Assembly: GCA_937922655.1 (NCBI GenBank)
Contig: CALAJH010000058.1
Location: forward strand, 1-64,000
Length of the DNA stretch: 64,000 nt
Source of the DNA: an uncultured Bacteroidia bacterium
Lineage (GTDB): Bacteria; Bacteroidota; Bacteroidia; J057; CALAJH01
Reading direction: 5' to 3'
Shown: piece by piece, positions 8,444 through 17,500 of the stretch
How positions within the stretch are numbered: the first letter of the stretch is position 1
How the letters are laid out: each line of letters starts with the position of its first letter
Notes under the pieces: generated by a model
Seen by the model: only the letters and a program-made list of their open reading frames with translations
Database searches by the model: none
What the model was told of the DNA's origin: nothing
Position numbers and translations under genes: made by a program

Positions 8444-8973
8444 ATGTTTTTTCTTCCGCACGCGCCGTTCATCGACGCACCCACGGAATAAATCTTACTA
8501 TAAAAAGCGAAGGATGAAACAAATAAAATACGAATTTCGCGGAGCCGTTCGACGGCGAGGGTTGCGGATTTGCGCTTTTTATTCTTTCCCGCGGAGCGGC
8601 CCCCCTGTTTTCTTCGAAGGGCGAATACAAATCCACCTCTACTTACGATTAAATTATGCGTTTGGTTCAACAATTCCGCTATGCCCGTCAACGTTTTCGT
8701 TTTTTCGATTTGAGTTTTCAAATTCCTCGCGAATGCGCACGGCCGAAAAGTTGTGCAAAGATATAAAACATTTGGCAACCGTTCGGCTCCGGAACGGCTT
8801 ATAAATCTTGGCAACGCCCGACAAAACAAAACGAGTTTTTTATCGTCGTCCCCGGATGATGTTTGTCGTTTCCCGTTCTTTGTCGTCGGGGACGAGGCGT
8901 GCATCACGACGTCGAATTCGTAGCATTACCCGGGGAGCCAAAACAACGCACCGAAGAGCGATAAATTGGGGTC
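8444..8973. other. 530-base intergenic region, no gene supported
   Basis: It separates the leftward DUF4290 gene and the rightward Cys-rich gene. Long frames cross it on both strands but none has a recognisable product. One exact -7 match, TATCTTTG, lies on the minus strand at 8756-8763, directed at DUF4290. If used, it would give a leader of roughly 300 bases, long enough for an untranslated RNA element, but I could not match any known RNA family. Confidence 0.5.
8756..8763 (-). promoter_or_regulatory. possible distal -7 element for the DUF4290 gene
   Basis: TATCTTTG on the minus strand. It is about 310 bases from the DUF4290 ATG with no other candidate closer, so the assignment is weak. 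Confidence 0.35.
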
Positions 8974-10050
8974 GTGCCGTGCATTCGCGCCCTCGACCCC
9001 GGTTTGTGCCGGTTTTGTTTTCAAGTTACCGCCCCCGACGAAGGGCTGAGTCTGTCGTCGGCCGGAGAAACGTTGTTTTTTCAAGCGGCTTGGCCGACGT
9101 TGGCGGAGTTTTTGGCCGAACTTCCGACGCATTTGCCGCCGTTCATGACCCTCGTGTCGTTGGACGACGACGGCAAAGTCTGCGTGGACATAGCGCAAGG
9201 CGCCTTGCCCGCGCGATGGCTTCGGGCCAAAGGCGGTAAAATTCTCTTTCAACCCGTCTGCGAACGATGCCCGCCCGTGCCAAACTCTTTTTTGCTTTTC
9301 GACAAAACGACTTGCGGACCGTGCGCCGCGTATCCCGCCTATCGCCCGACTTACGCCGCCGGCGACGAATGGCGCTTTTTCGTTCGCAACCCTATCGAAC
9401 GGCCCGGTTTGGCCGTCGGACTTTGCACCGCCGGCCAAGACTGCGTTTGCGACCACGAGGCCGAAGTCTTGGCCCCCGCAAGCGTCGAATGGCAAGCCGA
9501 TTACGGTCGGGTAAGCGTCGTTTTTCCCGATTTGCGCCGGTGCGTGCGCGTCTGCGTTTACGACCCCGTCCTACGGAACGTACTGCTTTGCAGCGAAAAC
9601 ATCGAACCCTTTGCCGACGAATGCCAAACAACGTTGATACGCTTTGGAGGGTGCGAGGACGCCCTCGGCTTTCCTTATTCGAATGCGCCCGAATTCGACC
9701 AACAGTTTCGCGTCCCGTGGACGTTTTCGCGTCCCGACTTTGGCGTTCGACGCATGACCTACCGCACGGGCGGCGGACGCTTGGTCAATCATTTTGCACA
9801 AATGGAAAAGCGTTATATCTTGCGCACGGATTATGTGGACGATGCACGGCATGAGGCGGCGGTCGCGGCGTTGGCGCACCGCAGGTTTTCGGCCCGCGTC
9901 GACGGACAATGGCTGGACATGGTTGTACGCGAAGAGTATCGGATTTCGCGTCCCGCGCGTCCGTTCGATTATCCTTTCGGCACGGGGGAGGCGGTTTTGG
10001 CGCTTACCCCCTACGACCGAAAATTGCCTTTTTGCGATTGCGACCAATGA
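8974..10050 (+). CDS. uncharacterised Cys-rich protein, possibly phage-tail-derived
   Basis: A 358-residue protein from a GTG start (8974), with many cysteines (CRFCFQ, CERCPPVPN, CGPCAAYP, CVCDHEAE, CDCDQ at the end). No signal peptide or membrane segment is evident. The C-terminal half (QQFRVPW, EKRYILRTDYVDDARHEAAVAALAH, then REEYRI) recalls, from memory only, hypothetical structural proteins found in Bacteroidota prophages, but no other phage genes flank it. Its stop overlaps the start of the GNAT gene by ATGA, so the two are translationally coupled. The start is uncertain because no ATG lies near the N terminus. Confidence 0.5.
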   Translation: MPCIRALDPGLCRFCFQVTAPDEGLSLSSAGETLFFQAAWPTLAEFLAELPTHLPPFMTLVSLDDDGKVCVDIAQGALPARWLRAKGGKILFQPVCERCPPVPNSFLLFDKTTCGPCAAYPAYRPTYAAGDEWRFFVRNPIERPGLAVGLCTAGQDCVCDHEAEVLAPASVEWQADYGRVSVVFPDLRRCVRVCVYDPVLRNVLLCSENIEPFADECQTTLIRFGGCEDALGFPYSNAPEFDQQFRVPWTFSRPDFGVRRMTYRTGGGRLVNHFAQMEKRYILRTDYVDDARHEAAVAALAHRRFSARVDGQWLDMVVREEYRISRPARPFDYPFGTGEAVLALTPYDRKLPFCDCDQ

Positions 10051-10481
10051 AATTGGAGGTCAGGGTTCCCGCTACGCAACGAGAATGGGAAATGTATTAT
10101 GAATTGCGGTATGCGGTTTTGCGGGCGCCGTTCGGCGCGGCGCCGGGCAGCGAACGCGACGAACACGAAGCGACGGCCGTCCATCGCGCGGCCTTCGACG
10201 AAAACGGCGTGGTCGTCGGCGTGGGGCGAATCCATCCCGCGCCCGACGGCCGGCAAGTCCGTTACATGGCCGTAGCCGAAGCGTGGCGGGGCAAGGGGGT
10301 AGGCGCCCAAATATTGCGGGCCTTGGAAGAGACGGCAACGGGAAAAATTTTTCTCAACGCCCGCGAACGCGCCGTGCCGTTTTACGAACGACACGGCTAT
10401 CGGGTCACGGGGCCGGCGCCCGCCGTCGTCGGCGTTCCCCATTTTCGTATGGAAAAAATCATCCACAACGACGGCGAATAA
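10047..10481 (+). CDS. GNAT-family N-acetyltransferase
   Basis: A 144-residue protein with the GNAT acetyl-CoA site: the beta4 strand RYMAVAEAWRGKGVGAQILRALE contains the R/QxxGxG/A loop (RGKGVG), and NARERAVPFYERHGYRVTG is the usual C-terminal motif. The substrate cannot be predicted. I chose the ATG at 10047 because it overlaps the preceding stop (ATGA) and places WEMYYELRYAVLR at the normal N-terminal position of the fold. The context with the Cys-rich protein gives no clear role. Confidence 0.85.
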   Translation: MKLEVRVPATQREWEMYYELRYAVLRAPFGAAPGSERDEHEATAVHRAAFDENGVVVGVGRIHPAPDGRQVRYMAVAEAWRGKGVGAQILRALEETATGKIFLNARERAVPFYERHGYRVTGPAPAVVGVPHFRMEKIIHNDGE

Positions 10482-10542
10482 CCTTGTGCACAAGTTTTGC
10501 CCGCGTTTTTGGCCCAACGGCCAAAATTTGCACGTTTTGGTT

Positions 10543-10550
10543 TAGATTTG
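10543..10550 (+). promoter_or_regulatory. -7 element of pyrB
   Basis: TAGATTTG followed by only four bases before the ATG at 10555, which implies an almost leaderless mRNA. Confidence 0.6.
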
Positions 10551-10554
10551 GGGT

Positions 10555-11490
10555 ATGAACGGGCATTTGTCGGTCAAACATCTTTTGGCGATAAAGGAAT
10601 TGACGCGCGAGGACGTCGAACTCATTTTTTCGATGGCCGATTATTTTTTGCGTCAGGTATTGTCGAGTCCGACGCGCAAGGCGCCGGGGATGCGGGACGT
10701 GGTGGTGGCCAACGTTTTTTTTGAAAATTCGACGCGCACCAAGCTCTCGTTTGAATTGGCGGCCAAACGCTTGGGAGCCGACGTAGTCAATTTTTCCGCG
10801 TCGGGCTCGTCGGTGGCCAAAGGCGAAACCCTCTTGGACACCCTGCGCAACCTCTTGGCCATGAAAATGGACGTGGTGGTGGTGCGTCATTCGGCGGCGG
10901 GGGCGGCGCATTTTCTGTCCCGGCGCGTCAAAGCCACGATTGTCAACGCCGGCGACGGCGCCCACGAACACCCCACCCAAGCCCTCTTGGACTGCTACAC
11001 GCTTCGTCAAAAGTTCGGCGAAATCAAGGGCTTGCGCGTGGCCATAATCGGTGACGTCTTGCACAGCCGCGTGGCTTTGTCCGATATTTTTGCGTTGAAC
11101 CTCTTGGGTGCGGAGGTGCGTTTGTGCGCCCCGCCGACGCTTTTGCCCAAACACATCGAATCCTTGGGGGTAACGGTCTGCCACGACCTCGACCCCACCC
11201 TGCAATGGTGCGACGCCGCCATTTTTTTACGCATTCAGCGCGAACGCCAACACGCGGGCCTTTTCCCCTCCACGCGCGAATATTCGATGCGTTACGGCCT
11301 CGACCGGCGCAAGCTCGAAAGTTTGAACAAAACCATTGCCGTTTTGCATCCCGGCCCCATCAACCGGGGCGTGGAACTCACCACCGAAGTCGCCGACGGT
11401 CCCCAATCGCTGATATTGGACCAAGTTTTACACGGCGTGGCCGTCCGAATGGCGGTATTGTACCTTTTGGCGGGCAAACGCTTCGATTAA
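10555..11490 (+). CDS. pyrB: aspartate carbamoyltransferase catalytic subunit
   Basis: It condenses carbamoyl phosphate with aspartate in the second step of pyrimidine synthesis. The carbamoyl-phosphate site STRTKLSFE (in ENSTRTKLSFE), HPTQALLDCYTL, and the aspartate-site HPGPINRGVEL are intact. The 311-residue length equals the E. coli catalytic chain. No regulatory subunit (pyrI) or pyrR follows, so it may act as an unregulated trimer; that is inference. It stands alone and converges with the flippase gene 151 bases downstream. Confidence 0.95.
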   Translation: MNGHLSVKHLLAIKELTREDVELIFSMADYFLRQVLSSPTRKAPGMRDVVVANVFFENSTRTKLSFELAAKRLGADVVNFSASGSSVAKGETLLDTLRNLLAMKMDVVVVRHSAAGAAHFLSRRVKATIVNAGDGAHEHPTQALLDCYTLRQKFGEIKGLRVAIIGDVLHSRVALSDIFALNLLGAEVRLCAPPTLLPKHIESLGVTVCHDLDPTLQWCDAAIFLRIQRERQHAGLFPSTREYSMRYGLDRRKLESLNKTIAVLHPGPINRGVELTTEVADGPQSLILDQVLHGVAVRMAVLYLLAGKRFD

Positions 11491-11641
11491 ATGCGCGTCG
11501 CCGAAGTTGGGTCCATGCCTCAACGAAAATAAATACGGGCCGTCGTTGTTTTCAGGCTTAAAATACGGGATGAAAAACGGCGGGGCCGGTTTCGGACGCA
11601 AAATGGAAAAATCGACCGACGACACGGCTTGCAATTCGCGT

Positions 11642-13123
11642 TTATCGCCGCCGAATTTTTTTGAGCGCGTCGCGCGCGAAGGCGTTAAGGTCGGTCGATG
11701 CCCGAAGGGCCAAACACAAACCGAAAAACACCGCCGTGAACGCCGCGCTGCGCCCGAGCAAATCCGCCGGCCGCCATCGAAGTTCGGGCAGGACCAAGCC
11801 GAGGGCCAACGCCGGCGCCAAGGCCAAATAGCCCTTCAACGCCGACCATGCAAAAGGTTGCAAACCGTAAAAACGTTTGAGCACGTACCATTTCATGACG
11901 TTGAGCGCCAACATCGAAAGCGCCGACGCGCCGGCGGCCCCCGCCGCTCCCCACGCCTTAATCATGCCGTAATTCAAGCCGACGTTCAATGCCAACGCCG
12001 CCGCGTTCAAATACAACTCGTAACGATAATGGTTCGAAGCGGCCAAAATGTAGTGATTAACCCCAAAGGCGGCATTGACCACAAAAGACGCACCCAAAAG
12101 CAAATATACGTCGAAAGCACGGGCGTACTCCTCGCTCTTGAGCAGCGCCGTCAAATGCCCGCCGTTAATCCATATCCCCGCAAAAACCCACAAGGCCAAC
12201 ACCGTCTGCACTTCGACCGTCTTGCGATAGACCGTTGCGATTTGTCCGAGGTCGTTTTGGGCAAAAGCCCGGGTAACGACCGGATAAGCGATGCGCACTA
12301 TCGCCCGCGCGGGTATCGAAACGACCGTGGCGACGTTCAAATAAATGCCGTAAACGCCGACGGCGCTCAAACCGACCATCGCCCCCAACATCAACGTGTC
12401 GGTGTTGGTCATCATCAACACCGCCCCCGTCGAAAGCATGGAGTAAACCCCGAAACGCACGATTTCGTAAAGCTCTTTTCGAGACAAGGCCTTCGGCCGA
12501 GCCGGTTTTTCCAAGCCCCAACGCCATGCCAAAATCCCTTGCACCATCGCCGCCGCCGCATGTAAATAAACGTATATCTCCACAAACAAAGGAAAATCCA
12601 CCCAATCGGCCGCGTACAACGCGATGGCGGCCGTCGTCGAAAGACGCAGCCCCACCTCCTTTATCGCTCCCGAGGCTACGGTTTTCATCTTCGAGGCCGC
12701 AAAACCCTCGAACAAATTAAACGCCGACAACGCCAAACACAACGGAACCAAATGAAAGTAATATTCGCCGTACAAGGCCGACTTTTCCGAATAAATTTCG
12801 ACGACCCACGGCTTGAATACGATATACAGCGCCGCCACCAACACAAAACCCAATCCAAACAACGCATACAACCAATACACAAGCGCCCGCAAACGCACCG
12901 AATCCTCGCGGTAAACGGGATAAAACTTGTAAAGCGCGTTGATTAGGCCGAATTGGGATATTTGCGTGTATACCAACGACAACGAAAGCAACAAACGCAC
13001 CAAGCCGATGTGTTCCGTCGAAAAAAATCGTGGAAAAAGGACGATGAAATTGACCGCGCCAACGACCACGCCAAAGTAGGTAACGGCGGCCGAGGACAAA
13101 GCCTGCGAACGTATCAGGCCCAT
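11642..13123 (-). CDS. polysaccharide flippase-like membrane protein (MATE/Wzx superfamily)
   Basis: A 493-residue integral membrane protein with about 12-14 hydrophobic segments. MGLIRSQALSSAAVTYFGVVVGAVNFIVLFP at the start and the repeated polar-kinked helices (MLSTGAVLMMTNTDTLMLGAMVGLSAVGVYGIYLNVATV) are typical of oligosaccharide-lipid flippases such as Wzx/RfbX. The ATG at 13123 is two bases after the subtilase stop, so the genes are very probably co-translated. No glycosyltransferases are adjacent, so the carried lipid-linked sugar is unknown. A longer upstream frame lies inside the protease gene and is not used. Confidence 0.82.
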   Translation of the reverse strand: MGLIRSQALSSAAVTYFGVVVGAVNFIVLFPRFFSTEHIGLVRLLLSLSLVYTQISQFGLINALYKFYPVYREDSVRLRALVYWLYALFGLGFVLVAALYIVFKPWVVEIYSEKSALYGEYYFHLVPLCLALSAFNLFEGFAASKMKTVASGAIKEVGLRLSTTAAIALYAADWVDFPLFVEIYVYLHAAAAMVQGILAWRWGLEKPARPKALSRKELYEIVRFGVYSMLSTGAVLMMTNTDTLMLGAMVGLSAVGVYGIYLNVATVVSIPARAIVRIAYPVVTRAFAQNDLGQIATVYRKTVEVQTVLALWVFAGIWINGGHLTALLKSEEYARAFDVYLLLGASFVVNAAFGVNHYILAASNHYRYELYLNAAALALNVGLNYGMIKAWGAAGAAGASALSMLALNVMKWYVLKRFYGLQPFAWSALKGYLALAPALALGLVLPELRWRPADLLGRSAAFTAVFFGLCLALRASTDLNAFARDALKKIRRR

Positions 13124-13125
13124 GA

Positions 13126-14676
13126 TTAAGGAGCGTAGGCGCCCGTGAAACCCTCGAAGTGAATGCGCAAGGTTTCGCCCGCCTCGAGCCTCATACCCGG
13201 AAAACGCACCGTCCGCTCGTCGAACACCCGCCGAACCCCGTAATTTCTCAGTCGTCCGTCCGAACGCTCGATGTGCCAATACAAATTGGCTTTTTTCGGC
13301 GCATGCGCATCCCGGTCTATTGAAACGGCGATAAGGCCGTCGTCAATCAAAAACGAGAACGTTGGCAAAACTTGCGTACGGTCGTCAAGGATTTTATCGG
13401 CTTGAGGCACGCCGTAACCGTGCGAATAATCGAAATACGGATACAAATGCCCGGCCCGACAAACGGATTCATAAATTTGTTTGGCCGTGCGGTCGGGATG
13501 CATTTGTCGGACGGCGGCAACAAAACCGGCGACAAGCGGACTGGAAAACGACGTTCCAAACGCAATTCCGACGTTGGAACGGCCGCGGGCCGCCACTTTT
13601 CCATAGGCGCAAACTTCGGGTTTGAGCCGGCCGTCGGCCGTCGGCCCCATCGAGGAAAACGATATTTGCGCGTCGGTGGCGGGGTCGGTACCGCCAACGG
13701 TCAGTACGCCCGCAACGTCGGCGGGCGTGGTGATGTATTTCCATTTACCCGCACCCTCGTTGCCCGCGGCATTGACCACGACTATGCCCCGAGAAACGGC
13801 GTTGGCCGCCGCCCGCGCCACAATCGAAAATCGACCGTCCATGTGTCGATAGTCGTAACGGTCGTCGCCGTAACCCAAAGAACTGTTGATGACGTGGGCG
13901 CCGTTTTTTTCGGCCCATTCCGCCGCCTCAAGCCACCACAACTCTTCGGCCAAAGGTTCGTACAACACTCTTTCGGTACGGGCCAACAAAAACTTGGCCG
14001 CGGGCGCCGCCCCCAACGCCGTTTCGCCCGTCACGCCCGCAATACACGACAAGACCTGCGTGCCATGGTCCGACCAAGCGTATACGTTTTTCGTTTTGCG
14101 CACAAAGTCCCAAGTGTCTAGGATGCGATTTTCGCGGAAGAGATGGGCAAATTCTTGGGCTTTGTTCACCCCCCAAAACCCGACGTCGAAAACGGCGACG
14201 ACAACGCCGTCGCCGTTGTAGCCCGCATGCCAAAATTTTTCGACGTTCATACGGGAAAGCTGGGCGCGGGCGAGTTCGACAACCGGGCCGTCGGCGCGAC
14301 GGGCGGCCTTGTTTTTTTTCTTTTCGGCGGGTACGGCGCCGGCGCCGAGATAATTTTTCAGATCGTAAACCCGGGCGACGCACGACAAGCCGGCCAAACA
14401 CTCTTTTTCTCCGCCGGGGACGTACACGCCGTTGAGCCAGCGGCTGGCGTAACCCGTTTCGCCGGCTTCGGCACGCACGGCGTTCAAATAATTTTCGCAA
14501 ACGGGCAAATCGGTAAAATCGTATTCGGCGCCGTACTCCAAACAATGTCGGGCAAGGGCCTCGGGCGCGAAAAACACGTAAGGCTCGAACCCTCGAACGT
14601 CGCCCTTGTCCTTGAATTCGACCCAAAAAGGTTGAGCCCAAGCCCAAGAAACGCACGCCCAAAACAGTATACTCAT
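13126..14676 (-). CDS. exported subtilisin-like serine protease (S8 family)
   Basis: This 516-residue protein has a signal peptide (MSILFWACVSWAWAQ) and a complete S8 catalytic set: Asp164 in VAVFDVGFWG, His204 in SDHGTQVLS, the oxyanion Asn306 in VNAAGNEG, and Ser376 in GTSFSSPLVAGF. A ~130-residue N-terminal region with several cysteines may be a propeptide. After the catalytic domain there is a ~75-residue beta-rich tail. I see no clear T9SS sorting domain, so it is probably periplasmic or outer-membrane associated. Its ATG overlaps the preceding gene stop (ATGA), and the flippase follows after two bases. Confidence 0.92.
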   Translation of the reverse strand: MSILFWACVSWAWAQPFWVEFKDKGDVRGFEPYVFFAPEALARHCLEYGAEYDFTDLPVCENYLNAVRAEAGETGYASRWLNGVYVPGGEKECLAGLSCVARVYDLKNYLGAGAVPAEKKKNKAARRADGPVVELARAQLSRMNVEKFWHAGYNGDGVVVAVFDVGFWGVNKAQEFAHLFRENRILDTWDFVRKTKNVYAWSDHGTQVLSCIAGVTGETALGAAPAAKFLLARTERVLYEPLAEELWWLEAAEWAEKNGAHVINSSLGYGDDRYDYRHMDGRFSIVARAAANAVSRGIVVVNAAGNEGAGKWKYITTPADVAGVLTVGGTDPATDAQISFSSMGPTADGRLKPEVCAYGKVAARGRSNVGIAFGTSFSSPLVAGFVAAVRQMHPDRTAKQIYESVCRAGHLYPYFDYSHGYGVPQADKILDDRTQVLPTFSFLIDDGLIAVSIDRDAHAPKKANLYWHIERSDGRLRNYGVRRVFDERTVRFPGMRLEAGETLRIHFEGFTGAYAP

Positions 14677-15167
14677 TTTAACGGGGCGATGGAAGCGACG
14701 ATGGATTTGAGCGTCGGCAGATATTTGGGGGCTTTGTTGAGCGGACAGGCGCCGTATCCCGCGTAAATGAATTTGCCGTTGCGCACGGCGAAAACAATCA
14801 ACGCGGCTTCGTGGTCGCCGGCCACGCCCGCACCCGTACCCCACAAGGCCTCCATGCCGTTGATGGGCTGTTTGGACGGCTCGTCGTCCCACGCCAAATC
14901 CATGTCCCCTTCCATTTCTTCGATAAAGTCTTGAAGGCCGGCGGGGGAATCGATGAAAATATCGATGTAAACGGCGGCCTCGTCGTCGGCGGTGACGGCG
15001 TAAAGCGACGGCGCGCCTTCGGCTTCCGAAAGTTGCGCCGCCCAACCCGAAGGCAATTTCAATCGAAAATTGTAAGCCTCGGACGAAAACGCGCTTTGTG
15101 CCGACAAGCCGCGTGCCGCCATGACCCAAAACAACGCCCAAATCGGCGTCAAAATCATTCGTTCCAT
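14673..15167 (-). CDS. small exported protein of unknown function
   Basis: The product is 164 residues from the ATG at 15167. It has a signal-like N terminus (MERMILTPIWALFWVMAARGLSAQ) and a compact body starting YNFRLKLPSGWAAQLSEAEGAP. The line PSLYAVTADDEAAVYIDIFIDSP and the later YLPTLKSIVASI resemble PsbP/DUF1795-like 'gentle' domains that begin with a short FxxxxPxGW motif. It is coupled by ATGA to the subtilase, so it could be a chaperone, inhibitor or cofactor of that protease. This role is inferred from gene order only. Confidence 0.65.
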   Translation of the reverse strand: MERMILTPIWALFWVMAARGLSAQSAFSSEAYNFRLKLPSGWAAQLSEAEGAPSLYAVTADDEAAVYIDIFIDSPAGLQDFIEEMEGDMDLAWDDEPSKQPINGMEALWGTGAGVAGDHEAALIVFAVRNGKFIYAGYGACPLNKAPKYLPTLKSIVASIAPLK

Positions 15168-15169
15168 GC

Positions 15170-15502
15170 TCAATCCCACTTTTTGAATACGAAAAACACC
15201 GCCGCCACCATCAATCCGAATCCGACCAAATAGTTCCATTTGACGTCCTCTTTCAAATAAACGACGGCGAAAACGATGAAAACCGACAAACTTACCACCT
15301 CCTGAATCGTTTTGAGTTCGAAGGCGGAAAAGCGTCCGTAGCCCCAACGGTTGGCCGGCACCTGAAAGCAATATTCAACGAAGGCGATGAGCCAAGAAAC
15401 GAGTATCGCTTTCCAGAGGGCGACGTCCCGGTGACGCAAATGCCCATACCACGCCACGGTCATAAAGACGTTGGAGACGACGAGCAAAAGTATCGGTACC
15501 AT
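15170..15502 (-). CDS. DUF486 (DMT-like) small membrane protein
   Basis: A 110-residue protein with four predicted membrane helices. The segments NVFMTVAWYGHLRH, WLIAFVEYCFQVPANRWGYGRFSAFELKTIQEV and the final GFGLMVAAVFFVFKKW are characteristic of DUF486, a small relative of drug/metabolite transporters. The ATG at 15502 gives the normal family length; an upstream in-frame start at 15556 would add 18 residues. It is followed after two bases by the small exported protein. The substrate is unknown. Confidence 0.88.
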   Translation of the reverse strand: MVPILLLVVSNVFMTVAWYGHLRHRDVALWKAILVSWLIAFVEYCFQVPANRWGYGRFSAFELKTIQEVVSLSVFIVFAVVYLKEDVKWNYLVGFGLMVAAVFFVFKKWD

Positions 15503-15571
15503 TCGCAATATTATCAATAAAACCCGCACCAAGCAAATACCGGGCGACAAGCCCAAGCGTCGTTTGCGGCG

Positions 15572-16246
15572 TTAAATTTTAGGCAAAGACCAATCAACGG
15601 GTTGGCGGCCGTGTGAGGATAAAAATTCATTGGCTTGGGAAAAATGCCGGCATCCCTCGAAACCTTCGCGTGCGAGAGGGGAGGGATGGGCGGCTTTGAG
15701 AACCAGATGGGGTTGGCCGACGAAGGCCGCTTTTTCTTGCGCGTAACGGCCCCAAAGCATAAACACCGTCGGTTCGGGCCGGCGGTTGAGGTATTCGATG
15801 ACGGCCGTGGTGAACCGTTCCCAACCTTTGCGTTGGTGCGAGGCGGCGACGCCCGCTTCGACCGTCAATATCGCATTCAACAAGAGCACGCCGCGTTTGG
15901 CCCATTCCTCCAAACAACCGTGGTTGGGGGGCGCGACGCCTAGATCGGCTTGAATTTCCCGAAAAATTCTTTGCAACGACGGCGGCGGAGGCACGCCGTA
16001 AGGTACGGAAAAGGACAATCCGTGGGCTTGTCCGGGATTGTGATAGGGGTCTTGACCGAGAATAACCACCTTGACGGCGTCGGGGGGCGTAAGCCAAAAG
16101 GCGGAAAAAATCCGGGCTCCGGGCGGATAAATGACTTTTCCTTTGGCTTTTTCCGAACGCAGGAAAGCCGCCAGCCGTTCGAAGTACGGTTTTTCAAACT
16201 CGGCTTTGAGGGCCTCGTACCAACCGGGTTCGATATTTACGGCCAT
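15572..16246 (-). CDS. ung: uracil-DNA glycosylase
   Basis: It removes uracil from DNA in base-excision repair. The 224-residue protein has the catalytic motif GQDPYH (residues 64-69, Asp66 activates water) and the minor-groove loop HPSPL (187-191). [14 protein letters not shown] and [12 protein letters not shown] are also standard family I sequences. The ATG at 16246 overlaps the end of thiG by ten bases, which suggests that repair and thiamin genes share one transcript by chance of packing rather than function. Confidence 0.95.
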   Translation of the reverse strand: MAVNIEPGWYEALKAEFEKPYFERLAAFLRSEKAKGKVIYPPGARIFSAFWLTPPDAVKVVILGQDPYHNPGQAHGLSFSVPYGVPPPPSLQRIFREIQADLGVAPPNHGCLEEWAKRGVLLLNAILTVEAGVAASHQRKGWERFTTAVIEYLNRRPEPTVFMLWGRYAQEKAAFVGQPHLVLKAAHPSPLAREGFEGCRHFSQANEFLSSHGRQPVDWSLPKI

Positions 16247-17010
16247 GGGGCGACGCTTCCTTCGGTGGGGGTGGAGGGGCGTGCGAAGTCCACGGCGGGT
16301 ATGCGTCCGGCGCGATAGGCGGCGCGACCCGCGCGTACGGCCCAATTCATGGCTTCGGCCATCAAAACGGGGTTTTGCGCCCGGGCCACGGCGGTATTGA
16401 GCAGTACGCCGTCGCAACCCAGTTCCATGGCCAAGGCCGCGTCCGAAGCCGTACCGACCCCCGCGTCCACAATAACCGGCACGTCGGTCATGCGGCGGAT
16501 GAGAGACAAAGCATGGGGGTTGCGTATGCCCAAACCACTGCCTATCGGCGCGGCCAAGGGCATAACCGCCGCGCATCCCGCGTCGGCCAAACGCTTGCAC
16601 AACACCGGGTCGTCGGGGCAATAAGGCAGAACCGTAAAGCCCGATTGCACCAGTTGGGTACAGGCTTTGAGCAACTCGACGCCGTCGGGCATAAGGGTGT
16701 CGTCGTCGCCGATAACCTCGACTTTGACCCACGAGGTACCCAAGGCTTCGCGGGCGAGTTCGGCGGTAAAAACGGCGTCGCGGGCGGTACGGCAACCGGC
16801 GGTGTTCGGCAAAAGCGTGTAGTTCGACAAAGCGTCCAAAAACGTTTCGTTTTTTTGCGAAAGGTTCATTCGCCGAACGGAAACGGTAACGATTTGGGCG
16901 CCGGCGGCACGGATGGCGTCGAGCATCGTTTGGGGCGACGGATAACGCGACGTACCGATGAGCAAGCGCGACTCAAACGTTTGGCCGCCGAGAACGAAGG
17001 GGTCGCTCAT
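16237..17010 (-). CDS. thiG: thiazole synthase ThiG
   Basis: ThiG builds the thiazole ring of thiamin from deoxyxylulose phosphate, dehydroglycine and sulfur on ThiS. Family signatures include [34 protein letters not shown], the Schiff-base lysine region [16 protein letters not shown], and [31 protein letters not shown]. The length (257 residues) is normal. It starts at the ATG at 17010, overlapping the thioredoxin stop (ATGA). Neither thiS nor thiF/thiH is in the window, so sulfur delivery must be encoded elsewhere. The upstream leader lacks the TPP-riboswitch core. Confidence 0.95.
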   Translation of the reverse strand: MSDPFVLGGQTFESRLLIGTSRYPSPQTMLDAIRAAGAQIVTVSVRRMNLSQKNETFLDALSNYTLLPNTAGCRTARDAVFTAELAREALGTSWVKVEVIGDDDTLMPDGVELLKACTQLVQSGFTVLPYCPDDPVLCKRLADAGCAAVMPLAAPIGSGLGIRNPHALSLIRRMTDVPVIVDAGVGTASDAALAMELGCDGVLLNTAVARAQNPVLMAEAMNWAVRAGRAAYRAGRIPAVDFARPSTPTEGSVAPWP

Positions 17011-17327
17011 GAGCCGACGGCGGCGTTCAACATTTGCTGTACGGCCTCGATTTTGGCGGTGGCGGCTCCGGAAACGAGCTCGCCGTTCTTGAAAACGGCA
17101 AAAAACGGCAGGTTGTCGACGCCGGCGGTTTTGCGTGCCACGGGGTTGTTTTCGGCGTTGATTTCGGCAAAAGCGACGCCCTCGGGCCCCGATTCCGCCC
17201 AACGTTTAAACTTGGGCGCAATCAAGCGGCACGAACCGCACCAGTCGGCATAGTACTTGACGACGGTAACCGGGTTTTGCGCCAGCGTCTGCTCGAAATT
17301 TTCGTCGTTGATGGCAATAACGGACAT
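17007..17327 (-). CDS. thioredoxin
   Basis: A 106-residue thioredoxin with the redox motif WCGSC (in [15 protein letters not shown]) in place of the usual WCGPC, and the cis-proline region [13 protein letters not shown]. No signal peptide is present from the chosen ATG (17327), so it is cytoplasmic. It is the first gene of the minus-strand series and is coupled to thiG by a four-base overlap. The link may help deliver reducing power or sulfur for thiazole formation, but that is inference. Confidence 0.9.
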   Translation of the reverse strand: MSVIAINDENFEQTLAQNPVTVVKYYADWCGSCRLIAPKFKRWAESGPEGVAFAEINAENNPVARKTAGVDNLPFFAVFKNGELVSGAATAKIEAVQQMLNAAVGS

Positions 17328-17399
17328 ATCTGATAAAAAAGATTCCAAGTGATTGAACAAGCGATTGGACGACGGGGTTCCTCCGCAACGCTTGCACAA

Positions 17400-17407
17400 C
17401 AAAATTA
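17400..17407 (-). promoter_or_regulatory. -7 element of the thioredoxin-thiG-ung series
   Basis: TAATTTTG on the minus strand in the extended form TTTGTAATTTTG, 72 bases before the thioredoxin ATG. Confidence 0.6.
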
Positions 17408-17448
17408 CAAATAAAGCGGGCACGTTGCCGTCGATAAAAGGATAAAAT

Positions 17449-17483
17449 AAAAAAAGCGGAATCCGGTAGGTTCCGCTTTTTTT
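17449..17483. terminator. Rho-independent terminator after the TPR gene
   Basis: A hairpin AAAAAAAGCGGAA (17449-17461) / TTCCGCTTTTTTT (17471-17483) with a nine-base loop. Read on the minus strand it lies 18 bases past the TPR gene stop at 17501, with a T-run. The A/T arms make it symmetric. Confidence 0.85.
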
Positions 17484-17500
17484 GCTTGTGGTTATCGGAA

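Noticed and set aside
8444-8760. Possible structured RNA in the long gap upstream of the DUF4290 gene
   Set aside because: I looked for tmRNA, SRP RNA, RNase P and 6S-like landmarks and saw none; only a distal -7 match supports it.
11507-12565. A 352-codon plus-strand frame opposite the flippase
   Set aside because: Basic, low-complexity product; the minus-strand membrane protein explains the region.
17328-17399. Possible TPP riboswitch in the leader of the thioredoxin-thiG series
   Set aside because: The 72-base leader is too short and lacks the CTGAGA and pyrophosphate-arm core sequences.
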